Assembly: GCF_006965485.1 (NCBI RefSeq)
Contig: NZ_CP041360.1
Coordinates: 8,532,501 to 8,596,500, forward strand
Origin: Spirosoma sp. KCTC 42546
GTDB lineage: Bacteria; Bacteroidota; Bacteroidia; Cytophagales; Spirosomataceae
Direction of reading: 5' to 3'
DNA: 64,000 nt
Shown: positions 18,512-25,974 of the stretch, piece by piece
Layout of the letters: each line of letters begins with the position of its first letter
Numbering within the stretch: the stretch's first letter is position 1
Notes under the pieces: model-generated
The model's input: the letters and a program-made list of their open reading frames with translations, nothing else
The model's database searches: none
What the model was told of the DNA's origin: nothing
Program-made: the position numbers and the translations under genes

Positions 18512-18529
18512 AAGTTTCACGTGAAACTT
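18512..18529. promoter_or_regulatory. parS centromere site (ParB binding)
   Basis: AAGTTTCACGTGAAACTT is a perfect 18-bp palindrome. Its central GTTTCACGTGAAAC is identical to the core of the widely conserved parS sequence. It lies in an intergenic region 13 kb from the DnaA-box cluster, as expected for origin-proximal parS. Confidence 0.8.
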
Positions 18530-18554
18530 GATTATCAGCTAGTTGTAAGCGTAT

Positions 18555-18577
18555 GTAACCAGTTAAACCCTGGTTAC
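18555..18577. repeat. 8-bp hairpin next to parS
   Basis: GTAACCAG and its inverse CTGGTTAC are separated by 7 nt. No T run follows, so this is not an obvious terminator. It lies 26 nt from the parS palindrome. Confidence 0.4.
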
Positions 18578-18606
18578 TTAAGTGTTTTTGGTTTTGAAAC
18601 GCCTGC

Positions 18607-18614
18607 AAAAGTAC
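18607..18614 (-). promoter_or_regulatory. candidate -7 element for the barstar-like gene
   Basis: TACTTTTG on the minus strand fits TAnnTTTG and is followed by GCA, as is common in this group. The leader would be about 130 nt and include the parS palindrome. No good -33 element was found. Confidence 0.35.
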
Positions 18615-18627
18615 AATTTGTATTTAT

Positions 18628-18658
18628 GAAAAAACCCTCCGAGTAAGAGGGTTTTTCG
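18628..18658 (-). terminator. intrinsic terminator of the mhq-like cluster
   Basis: The stem AAAAACCCTC/GAGGGTTTTT with a 7-nt loop lies just past the stop of the muconolactone-isomerase-like gene, with T runs on the minus strand. Confidence 0.75.
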
Positions 18659-18664
18659 TTTAAT

Positions 18665-18967
18665 TCAGTTCAATGAAAAGAGAGGAATTCGAGCGGCCAC
18701 CATATTATGAAACATCAACTCAGTAATCAATGGTGTCATATATTTGATGAGGGGAAATTCCGAAATCGACTCCATTACTTCCAACTCCGAATCGGCTTTG
18801 AAGATGCACCAGAGTTTCTGACGATCGACCGAAAGAGAATAAGATAACAAAAACCCCTTTTCCATTAATTCCTCCACTTTGAGCCGTTGGGCTGGGATCC
18901 GGTTCTCGAAACCTTCATCCATTACAGCTGGAAGGTCAAATTCAACCATGTATTGGCTCATAGGCAT
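18665..18967 (-). CDS. muconolactone delta-isomerase-like small protein
   Basis: The product is 100 aa. The pattern YMVEFDLP...R...VEELMEKGFLL...LWCIFKADSELEVMESISEFPLIKYMTPLITEL matches the ferredoxin-like fold of muconolactone isomerase relatives, including the conserved L-x-x-x-P-L-x-x-Y-M segment. Catalysis on muconolactone itself is not shown. It lies 23 nt downstream of the carboxylesterase gene and is probably the last gene of the same transcript, ending at an intrinsic terminator. Confidence 0.7.
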   Translation of the reverse strand: MPMSQYMVEFDLPAVMDEGFENRIPAQRLKVEELMEKGFLLSYSLSVDRQKLWCIFKADSELEVMESISEFPLIKYMTPLITELMFHNMVAARIPLFSLN

Positions 18968-18990
18968 TGCTGTTAAGTAAAGACCTGAGT

Positions 18991-19623
18991 TTATTGGGCT
19001 CCGGCTATCAGCAAATTAACAACGTTTAGCTCATCTTCGTTAATCGAATGCGGAAAATTTGGATACAATTTCGCAGTCACGTTCGCACCCATTGTTCGAA
19101 ATATGCTTTCTGATTCTAAGACGCGTTCTTTGGGAATGTGCGGATCGCGATCACTGCATCCCATAAAAATTGGTGTATTGTCCAAAGAGCCTTCGTAATT
19201 ACGAACTAAATCAGGTGGGCCAATGAGTCCACCGCTTAAGCCAAATACGCCACCATACTCAACTGCATTTCGGGCAACGAACTCAAGCGTTAAACACGCA
19301 CCTTGAGAGAAACCCAACCAATAAATCTGAGGTAATTTGAAATTAAAATCAGATTGTAGCCTGGCGCGCAGACTTGCCAGAACTTCTAATGCCGAAGACA
19401 AATAAGGTTCGTTCTCGTTAAGTGGCCGGAGAAACGAATAGGGATACCACGTATTTCCTTCGGCTTCAGGGGCAATAAAGGCGAACTCTTTATCCTCAAT
19501 GTATTTCGATAAGGAAAGAATATCGCTAGCCGATCCTCCCCGTCCATGAACCATTATCATTACTTTGGAGGCTTCTTCCAAAGGCTTTCCAGCTGTGCGA
19601 ATATTGTTAGGGTTATGTATCAT
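18991..19623 (-). CDS. phospholipase/carboxylesterase-family alpha/beta hydrolase
   Basis: The product is 210 aa. It has the oxyanion motif MVHGRGGSASD, the nucleophile elbow GFSQGA (Ser near residue 110), the acid in GCSDRDPHIP and the histidine in FPHSIN near the end. There is no signal peptide. It resembles the MhqD type of hydrolase found with ring-cleaving dioxygenases in quinone-stress operons. It lies 107 nt downstream of the dioxygenase gene with no terminator recognised between them, though an inverted repeat lies in the gap. Confidence 0.82.
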   Translation of the reverse strand: MIHNPNNIRTAGKPLEEASKVMIMVHGRGGSASDILSLSKYIEDKEFAFIAPEAEGNTWYPYSFLRPLNENEPYLSSALEVLASLRARLQSDFNFKLPQIYWLGFSQGACLTLEFVARNAVEYGGVFGLSGGLIGPPDLVRNYEGSLDNTPIFMGCSDRDPHIPKERVLESESIFRTMGANVTAKLYPNFPHSINEDELNVVNLLIAGAQ

Positions 19624-19635
19624 AGTATAAGAGTA

Positions 19636-19722
19636 AACACAAAGAGAACAAAGGTTGATACAGAGAAAACAGAGTTTTTTGATTCTCAGTTATCCCAGTA
19701 AACACTCAGTTCTCTCTGTGTT
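19636..19722. repeat. imperfect inverted repeat with CACAGAGA-type motifs
   Basis: AACACAAAGAGAAC (19636-19649) and GTTCTCTCTGTGTT (19709-19722) are inverted with one mismatch, with further ACAGAGAAAACAGAG between. Such CACAGAG-rich intergenic sequences occur as dispersed repeats in many genomes. This could be a small non-autonomous element or an mRNA hairpin. Confidence 0.45.
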
Positions 19723-19730
19723 AAAAAAAA

Positions 19731-20669
19731 TTATTTCAATTCGATTGCTGGTAATTCAGCTTCAATTTTAGTTCGGCGGGATTCGTATTGAGGAGGCAGT
19801 TTAAGAGCTGTACCTAATTCAGAAACGGGCTCGTCAACGGCAAAGCCTGGCGGATTAGTAGCCACTTCAAACAGGATTCCACCAGGTTCGCGGAAGTAAA
19901 TGCTGTTGAAGTAATTACGATCCTGAACGGGTGTAACATGATAGCCTGACTCCGCCAGTTGCTGTTGGATTACCAATTGGGTTTCATCCGTATCCGTTGA
20001 AAAGGCAACGTGGTGAACAGAACCTGCTCCCTGCAAGGCATGAACATCTTTTGGTGAATATAAAACATCGACAAAATTTCCGGACCCGCCTTTTCCCGCC
20101 TTAAAACGGAAACGGCCTTCCTCCTCCCCTACTAGGGTGTGTTGCATGATATCAGTCAGGAGTTTAATCGTCTTGTCTGGATTAACCTCATTCAGGGTTA
20201 CTGTATGGAAACCACGCACAGCAAACTCTGCCGGGATTCGGTTGTTATCCCAACCCGTGCGCCGGTCGTCGTCTGTAAAAACGAGTTCAATGCCCATGCC
20301 ATCAAAATCTTCGAACCGTACAAATGTTTCTGAGAAGCGTTTGTATGGACCAGCATATGGAATGTTTCGTTCATGCAACCGATCCATCCAGAAACGGAGC
20401 GACGCTGTTGGAACAGAAAACGCTGTATAGGTTAACTGACCAACACCTTTCCGTCCACGTGGTATACCACCATATGGAAAGAATGTGAGGATCGTACCAG
20501 GATCTCCGGTTTCATTACCATAGTATAAGTGATAGACATCCGGCGCATCGAAGTTGACCGTTTTCTTTACTAATCGAAGACCTAGAATATCGGTATAATA
20601 ATCAACATTACGTTGGGTATCGCCTGCCAGAGTTGTAACGTGATGAAGGCCATTGATGAGGGTTTCCAT
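19731..20669 (-). CDS. ring-cleaving dioxygenase (MhqO-like, two VOC domains)
   Basis: The product is 312 aa. There are two vicinal-oxygen-chelate modules: GLHHVTTLAGD at the start supplies a metal-ligand His, GSVHHVAFSTD (about 215-225) another, and FREPGGILFEVATNPPGF carries the Glu ligand. It belongs to the family of extradiol-type dioxygenases tied to hydroquinone and catechol resistance in Bacillus (MhqO). The substrate here is inferred only. The gene is first in a presumed unit with the esterase and the isomerase-like gene. Confidence 0.85.
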   Translation of the reverse strand: METLINGLHHVTTLAGDTQRNVDYYTDILGLRLVKKTVNFDAPDVYHLYYGNETGDPGTILTFFPYGGIPRGRKGVGQLTYTAFSVPTASLRFWMDRLHERNIPYAGPYKRFSETFVRFEDFDGMGIELVFTDDDRRTGWDNNRIPAEFAVRGFHTVTLNEVNPDKTIKLLTDIMQHTLVGEEEGRFRFKAGKGGSGNFVDVLYSPKDVHALQGAGSVHHVAFSTDTDETQLVIQQQLAESGYHVTPVQDRNYFNSIYFREPGGILFEVATNPPGFAVDEPVSELGTALKLPPQYESRRTKIEAELPAIELK

Positions 20670-20765
20670 ACAATTGAAACGAGTTAATGGGTGAAAAATC
20701 GAGTTACTAAAATTATAATGTTATTACATTTAATGTATATACATTTAAAATAATTAGAAAGTTCA

Positions 20766-20804
20766 AACAAAAAGGTCCGAGATATTACCTCGGACCTTTT
20801 TGTT
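20766..20804 (-). terminator. intrinsic terminator of pdhA
   Basis: Perfect 16-bp arms (20766-20781 and 20789-20804) with a 7-nt loop carry A and T runs on both sides. It lies 47 nt past the pdhA stop. Confidence 0.85.
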
Positions 20805-20850
20805 AATGCAATGGATCATCTGAAACATAGCATATGAAATTAGAAAAGAA

Positions 20851-21894
20851 TTATTCCATCAGGAATGGATAATCCTGTTGCATATAAACATCTTTGAAGG
20901 CTTCCTCGGCAGGTGGGTAAGGAGACTCCTCTGCAAACTGAACGGCTGCATCGACAGTGGCTTTTATTTTCTGGTCAATGGCGGCTAATTCTTCTTCTGT
21001 AGCAAACTTTTTTTCCAGGATGGCTGCCTTTACCTGCTCGATAGGGTCGCGCATCTTGTATTCTTCTACTTCTTCCTTCTTACGATATTTCTGTGGATCA
21101 GACATGGAGTGGCCCCGATAGCGATAAGTGCGGAATTCCAGAAAAGTTGGACCCTCACCAGCACGGGCGCGATCAGCTGCCCGACTAACGGCTTCGTGAA
21201 CAGCTTCAACACTCATTGCGTCAACAGGTTCAGAAGGCATGTCATAGGCCTCGGCTAAAGTGTACAGGTCAGTTACATTAGATGTACGGGCTACAGAGGT
21301 TCCCATAGCATAGCCGTTATTTTCAACGACGAAGATGACAGGGATTTTCCAGAGCATTGCCATGTTAAAGGCTTCGTGCAGGGCACCCTGACGGACGGCT
21401 CCATCGCCCATAAACGTGATACAGAGATTTCCGGTCTTGTTATATTTCTCCGAGAACGCAATGCCAGCCCCCATTGGAATCTGTGCACCAACGATACCAT
21501 GTCCACCTACGAAATTGACTGACTTATCGAAGATGTGCATAGAACCACCTTTGCCTTTTGATGAACCGGTTTGTTTCGCGAACAATTCAGCCATGATCGC
21601 TTTAGGATCTGAACCCAGGGCAAGTGGAATGCCATGATCGCGGTAAGCAGTAATCCACTTGTCGTCTTTGGTTAGGGCAGAATAGGAACCTGAGGAGCAA
21701 GCTTCCTGACCTATATAAAGATGGCAGAAACCCCGGATTTTTTGTTGACCATACAATTGACCGGCTTTCTCTTCGAACTTCCGCTGCAACTGCATGGATT
21801 CATACCAGTACATATACCGCTCTTTGGGATGCTGCGTTTTCGCGGCTGCCGGAGCCTTACCATTTTGTTTGGATTTCTCTTTGACGCTTGCCAT
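20851..21894 (-). CDS. pdhA: pyruvate dehydrogenase E1 component, alpha subunit
   Basis: This thiamine-diphosphate enzyme subunit decarboxylates pyruvate in the PDH complex. The product is 347 aa with the TPP motif GDGAVRQGALHEAFNMA...ENNGYAMGTS and the phosphorylation-loop sequence YRYRGHSMSDP. GSSKGKGGSMH is also typical. The N-terminal 25 residues are Lys/Ala-rich and variable. It stands alone without the beta subunit or E2, so a branched-chain or acetoin alpha subunit is a minor alternative. It is divergent from recF. Confidence 0.9.
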   Translation of the reverse strand: MASVKEKSKQNGKAPAAAKTQHPKERYMYWYESMQLQRKFEEKAGQLYGQQKIRGFCHLYIGQEACSSGSYSALTKDDKWITAYRDHGIPLALGSDPKAIMAELFAKQTGSSKGKGGSMHIFDKSVNFVGGHGIVGAQIPMGAGIAFSEKYNKTGNLCITFMGDGAVRQGALHEAFNMAMLWKIPVIFVVENNGYAMGTSVARTSNVTDLYTLAEAYDMPSEPVDAMSVEAVHEAVSRAADRARAGEGPTFLEFRTYRYRGHSMSDPQKYRKKEEVEEYKMRDPIEQVKAAILEKKFATEEELAAIDQKIKATVDAAVQFAEESPYPPAEEAFKDVYMQQDYPFLME

Positions 21895-22011
21895 GAGGAA
21901 TGAAGTTCGATAAAATCAATAATCGCTGCCTGGCAACCGGCCACCGAAGCGCTGAGCTGTCAGAGTGGTTCCAACTATATACAGAGGCTGTTTCTACTAA
22001 CAAACCGACCG

Positions 22012-22019
22012 TATCTTTG
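22012..22019 (+). promoter_or_regulatory. candidate recF -7 promoter element
   Basis: TATCTTTG fits TAnnTTTG exactly. It would give a leader of about 85 nt before the preferred recF ATG at 22111. The -33 region is poor. Confidence 0.4.
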
Positions 22020-22110
22020 TTGCCAATATCAATTGTTCATTCAAATTGGTAATTGATTGTTGCAATTGACTGCCGCGAAATTACGCATTATCGCGTTACA
22101 CGCTATACCT

Positions 22111-23247
22111 ATGCACCTCGAAAAACTGAGCCTGACCAATTTTAAAAATTACGAAGATAGCCGGTATGTGTTCGGGCAGCAGGTAAACGTGATTCTTGGG
22201 CCGAATGGAAGCGGAAAAACCAATCTTTTGGATGCCATTTATTTTTTGGCTCTCAGCAAAAGCGCTTTCCAAAGTCAGGATGCTCTTAGTATTCAGCATG
22301 ATGCCGACTATTTCATCATCGACGGGGTTTTTGAAGAAAATGATCGTGCTACTACAACAGGCCGTTTGGTACAGATTACAATAAGCTTACAGCGGGGCCA
22401 ACGGAAGGTGCTCATGGCTGATAAAAAACCGTACGATCGACTCAGCGACCATATTGGCCGATTCCCGGTCGTTCTAATGGCGCCTAACGATACCGATCTG
22501 GTACGAGAGCATAGTGAGGATCGGCGACATTTTTTCGATGGTGTACTTTCTCAACTTGATTCTGATTATTTACGAAATTACCTGATGTACCAGCAGGTTC
22601 TAAAGCAGCGGAATAGTTTGCTCAAACTTTTTGCAGAGCGGAGCCAGGTGGATAATGACTTATTGGATACCTACGATGAGCCCCTACTCGACCTTGGTCA
22701 GAAAATCCACGATCGACGAAAGCAATTCGTCGAGGAGTTTTTGCCCGATTTTCGCAGCCACTACGCCTACTTGAGCGATGAGCGTGAACGTGTTACAATT
22801 GTGTATGAATCAGAAGTGAGCAACCCGAACTTTGCGGATGAGTTTCGGCATTTTCGTCGACGCGACACAGTATTGCAACGAACCACAATGGGTATCCATA
22901 AGGATGATTATGCATTTCTGATTGGTGAACGAGAGGCCAGGCCAGATGGCCCCGCACCCGTACTACTGAAGAAATTTGGCTCACAAGGACAGCAAAAAAC
23001 ATTTGTAATAGCCTTAAAGCTGGCACAGTTCGATCAATTGCAGGCCGAAAAAGGAATCAAGCCGATTCTTCTATTAGACGATATTTTTGACAAACTAGAT
23101 GACCGACGTATTGGTAAGCTCATTCAGCGAATGGATGAGGGCGCATTTGGTCAACTTTTTATCACAGATGCGCGGCCAGAACGCACGCGTGAGTTGCTCG
23201 AAAAAGTACAGGCTGATGTGAAATTTTTTGAGATTATCCGTGATTAG
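22111..23247 (+). CDS. recF: DNA replication and repair protein RecF
   Basis: RecF is an SMC-like ATPase that helps load RecA at gaps. The product is 378 aa from the ATG at 22111, which gives the canonical start M-H-L-E-K-L-S-L-T-N-F-K-N-Y; an ATG-equivalent 18 codons upstream is less likely. Walker A is GPNGSGKTN (about 30-38), the signature region is GSQGQQKTFVIALKLAQ, and Walker B is ILLLDDIFDKLDDRR. It is divergent from pdhA and 28 nt before a glycosidase gene. Confidence 0.94.
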   Translation: MHLEKLSLTNFKNYEDSRYVFGQQVNVILGPNGSGKTNLLDAIYFLALSKSAFQSQDALSIQHDADYFIIDGVFEENDRATTTGRLVQITISLQRGQRKVLMADKKPYDRLSDHIGRFPVVLMAPNDTDLVREHSEDRRHFFDGVLSQLDSDYLRNYLMYQQVLKQRNSLLKLFAERSQVDNDLLDTYDEPLLDLGQKIHDRRKQFVEEFLPDFRSHYAYLSDERERVTIVYESEVSNPNFADEFRHFRRRDTVLQRTTMGIHKDDYAFLIGEREARPDGPAPVLLKKFGSQGQQKTFVIALKLAQFDQLQAEKGIKPILLLDDIFDKLDDRRIGKLIQRMDEGAFGQLFITDARPERTRELLEKVQADVKFFEIIRD

Positions 23248-23275
23248 ATTGACTCTCTAAGCGACTTAACTGCTT

Positions 23276-25138
23276 ATGAGAAAGATCGTACATATAGTTG
23301 CACTCTTGCTGGAGGTGTTAAGTGTTTTTGCACAGAGTTCCTTCAAAAATGGGCCTCTGAAGGTTTCAGATAATCACCGTTACCTGGTCCATCAGGATGG
23401 AGCCCCGTTCTTTTACATGGGTGATACGGCCTGGGAGTTGTTTCACCGGCTAAATCGCGAAGAAGCGGATCGATACCTCAAACGAAGGGCTGAACAAGGA
23501 TTTACCGTTATTCAGACGGTAGCCCTGGCTGAATTTGATGGCCTGAATACTCCCAACGCGCTTGGCGACAAACCATTATTGAACAATGACCCAACCACGC
23601 CCAACGAAGCGTATTTCAAACACGTCGATTATATCGTAGATAAAGCTGCCGAGAATAATCTTGTTATTGGTTTCCTCCCGACTTGGGGCGATAAACTTTT
23701 TAAGAGTTCATGGGGTAATGGCCCTGAAATATTTAACCCAAAAAATGCACGTACCTATGGCCAATGGCTGGGTAACCGCTACAAAAATCGGCAAAATATA
23801 ATCTGGATTCTGGGCGGAGACCGTACTCCACGCGACGGCTCTGAAGATGTAGCCACCTGGCGAGCAATGGCCGAGGGTATCGAAGCGGGTGTAGGCGGAG
23901 CAGATAAAGCACTGATGACATTTCACCCGCAACCCAACTCGATTCAGGATGGTGGTTCGTCAAAGTGGTTTCATCAGGATTCGTGGCTTGATTTCAATAT
24001 GCACCAGAATGGCCACTGCCGGGATACACCGGTTTATGACAAAATTACAGTCAGCTATAATCGTACCCCTACCAAGCCGACCATGGATGCTGAACCCATT
24101 TATGAAGACCATCCGGTTTGCTTTAATGTACTTGTTATTGGTTTCCTCCCGACTTGGGGCGATAAACTTTTTAAGAGTTCATGGGGTAATGGCCCTGAAA
24201 TATTTAACCCAAAAAATGCACGTACCTATGGCCAATGGCTGGGTAACCGCTACAAAAATCGGCAAAATATAATCTGGATTCTGGGCGGAGACCGTACTCC
24301 ACGCGACGGCTCTGAAGATGTAGCCACCTGGCGAGCAATGGCCGAGGGTATCGAAGCGGGTGTAGGCGGAGCAGATAAAGCACTGATGACATTTCACCCG
24401 CAACCCAACTCGATTCAGGATGGTGGTTCGTCAAAGTGGTTTCATCAGGATTCGTGGCTTGATTTCAATATGCACCAGAATGGCCACTGCCGGGATACAC
24501 CGGTTTATGACAAAATTACAGTCAGCTATAATCGTACCCCTACCAAGCCGACCATGGATGCTGAACCCATTTATGAAGACCATCCGGTTTGCTTTAATGT
24601 AAAAGACCTCGGAACATCCAATGCCTACGACGTTCGACTATATGCGTATCTAGATTTGTTTGCCGGAGCACATGGACATACGTACGGTTGTCATGATATC
24701 TGGCAGATGTATAGTGCCAACCGTCCTGCTGTTAATGGTCCACATATATACTGGCAGGAAGCATTGGAACTGCCAGGTGCCAACCAGATGAAGATTGTTC
24801 GTCGGCTGATAGAATCCCGCCCGTTGCTTGATCGTGTCCCCGATCAGTCCCTGATTATTGAGAATAACTATGCGCCCGCAGAGCGTATCCAGGCTACTCG
24901 GGGTACCGATTATGCGTTTGTGTATAGCGCGGCAGGAAAGCCTTTTACGGTTAACCTGGGTAAGATTTCAGGTCAATCGGTAAAGACACACTGGCTCAAT
25001 CCCCGAACGGGCGAAGCAAAAGACAGCGGCACCATTCCTAACAAAGGCCAGCAGAAATTTACTCCCCCATCAAGTGGCTATGGCCAGGATTGGGTACTTG
25101 TACTGGATGATCTGGCTAAAAATTACCCAGTTCCTTAA
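23276..25138 (+). CDS. DUF4038-type glycoside hydrolase (apiosidase-like) with internal tandem duplication
   Basis: The product is 620 aa with an N-terminal signal (cleavage near VFAQ). The N-terminal part (YLVHQDGAPFFYMGDTAWELFHRL, about 37-60) and the C-terminal part (HTYGCHDIWQMY..., then a beta-sandwich tail resembling a collagenase collagen-binding-like domain) fit secreted DUF4038 glycosidases of about 460 aa. Residues 129-285 (L-V-I-G-F to C-F-N-V) are repeated exactly as residues 286-442. Removing one copy gives 463 aa, the expected length. The second copy duplicates part of the barrel, so the encoded protein may not fold normally. Confidence 0.82.
   Translation: MRKIVHIVALLLEVLSVFAQSSFKNGPLKVSDNHRYLVHQDGAPFFYMGDTAWELFHRLNREEADRYLKRRAEQGFTVIQTVALAEFDGLNTPNALGDKPLLNNDPTTPNEAYFKHVDYIVDKAAENNLVIGFLPTWGDKLFKSSWGNGPEIFNPKNARTYGQWLGNRYKNRQNIIWILGGDRTPRDGSEDVATWRAMAEGIEAGVGGADKALMTFHPQPNSIQDGGSSKWFHQDSWLDFNMHQNGHCRDTPVYDKITVSYNRTPTKPTMDAEPIYEDHPVCFNVLVIGFLPTWGDKLFKSSWGNGPEIFNPKNARTYGQWLGNRYKNRQNIIWILGGDRTPRDGSEDVATWRAMAEGIEAGVGGADKALMTFHPQPNSIQDGGSSKWFHQDSWLDFNMHQNGHCRDTPVYDKITVSYNRTPTKPTMDAEPIYEDHPVCFNVKDLGTSNAYDVRLYAYLDLFAGAHGHTYGCHDIWQMYSANRPAVNGPHIYWQEALELPGANQMKIVRRLIESRPLLDRVPDQSLIIENNYAPAERIQATRGTDYAFVYSAAGKPFTVNLGKISGQSVKTHWLNPRTGEAKDSGTIPNKGQQKFTPPSSGYGQDWVLVLDDLAKNYPVP
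23660..24601 (+). repeat. perfect 471-bp in-frame tandem duplication
   Basis: 23660-24130 and 24131-24601 appear identical over all 471 bases (157 codons), beginning at a codon boundary (CTT GTT ATT) and ending at GTA. No microhomology is seen at the junctions. The duplication is either very recent or an assembly artefact. Confidence 0.95.
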
Positions 25139-25211
25139 CGCCTGAATTGTATTCAATCGCTAAACGCTGATAAACTCTGTTTGTAGCGCATAAGCAGGCT
25201 AGCCTATCATC

Positions 25212-25247
25212 AAAAGCCCGACAAACTAGCTAGTTCGTCGGGCTTTT
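25212..25247 (+). terminator. intrinsic terminator after the glycosidase gene
   Basis: Eighteen-bp arms (25212-25229 and 25230-25247) with a single internal mismatch contain AAAAGCCCGAC and its inverse, followed by T. The stem is almost loopless in its full extent; the CTAG centre would open as the loop. Confidence 0.8.
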
Positions 25248-25300
25248 TGGTTGTTTTACTCCGCTATTTAGGCCGTTCATCATATTATCAAAAATTAACA

Positions 25301-25328
25301 GGAAACTCAGAACTATATTTGAGTTTCC
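25301..25328. promoter_or_regulatory. probable TetR operator overlapping the promoter of the efflux operon
   Basis: GGAAACTCA (25301-25309) and TGAGTTTCC (25320-25328) form a perfect 9-bp inverted repeat with a 10-nt spacer. The -7 element TATATTTG (25314-25321) lies across its centre and right arm, 39 nt before the TetR start. A TetR dimer bound here would block its own promoter. Confidence 0.55.
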
Positions 25329-25359
25329 GTAGTTCACCTAGAAAAAGTTCTATTATTAA

Positions 25360-25974
25360 ATGAAAGAACGGATTCTAGCAGAGGCTGAACGCTTGTTTTG
25401 GAAGTATGGGGTACGATCCGTAACGATGGAGGATATAGCCCGCCAGCTTGGTATTTCGAAGAAGACAATTTATCAGCATTTTACGGACAAAGAGCAGATT
25501 CTATACCAGGTAATACAGGATAAAACCGGTCGAAATCAGTCAGAAATGGACTGTATGGCAATAGAGACCGATAATCCAGTTGAAGAAATTCTAGGCGTCC
25601 TAAATATGATGCGAAATCATGCAGATCAGGTAAGTCCGAATCTGATGAACGACATAAAACGGTATTACCCTCAGGCATTTGCGCTGTTCAGACAGTATAA
25701 AGAGGGACATATTATGCGGTCAATTCTTGAAAATATCCAAAAAGGTATTTCTCAAGGTATATATCGCCCAGACATAAATCCAACCATTTTAGCCCGGTTA
25801 CGGGTCGAACAAATCGAGTTAGCATTCAACCATGAACTCTTTCCATCAGACCAGTATTCGATGCACGAAGTGCAGGCTGAACTGATGCACCACTTCGTGC
25901 GGGGAATGCTGACAGACAAAGGCTTTACCATTTACAACCAGTACGTTAATCAATACAACCATGAGGTTAAGTAA
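25360..25974 (+). CDS. TetR/AcrR-family transcriptional regulator
   Basis: The product is 204 aa. The N-terminal helix-turn-helix (ILAEAERLFWKYGVRSVTMEDIARQLGISKKTIYQHF, residues 4-40) is typical TetR. The remainder is an all-helical ligand-binding domain. It lies ahead of and overlaps the TolC gene by 14 nt, so translation is probably coupled and the regulator likely controls the whole efflux operon. The inverted repeat over its promoter supports autorepression. Confidence 0.92.
   Translation: MKERILAEAERLFWKYGVRSVTMEDIARQLGISKKTIYQHFTDKEQILYQVIQDKTGRNQSEMDCMAIETDNPVEEILGVLNMMRNHADQVSPNLMNDIKRYYPQAFALFRQYKEGHIMRSILENIQKGISQGIYRPDINPTILARLRVEQIELAFNHELFPSDQYSMHEVQAELMHHFVRGMLTDKGFTIYNQYVNQYNHEVK

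Noticed and set aside
23708..24434. Pairs of identical minus-strand frames at 23708-23963 and 24179-24434
   Set aside because: They are identical only because the underlying 471-bp DNA is duplicated; neither is a plausible gene.
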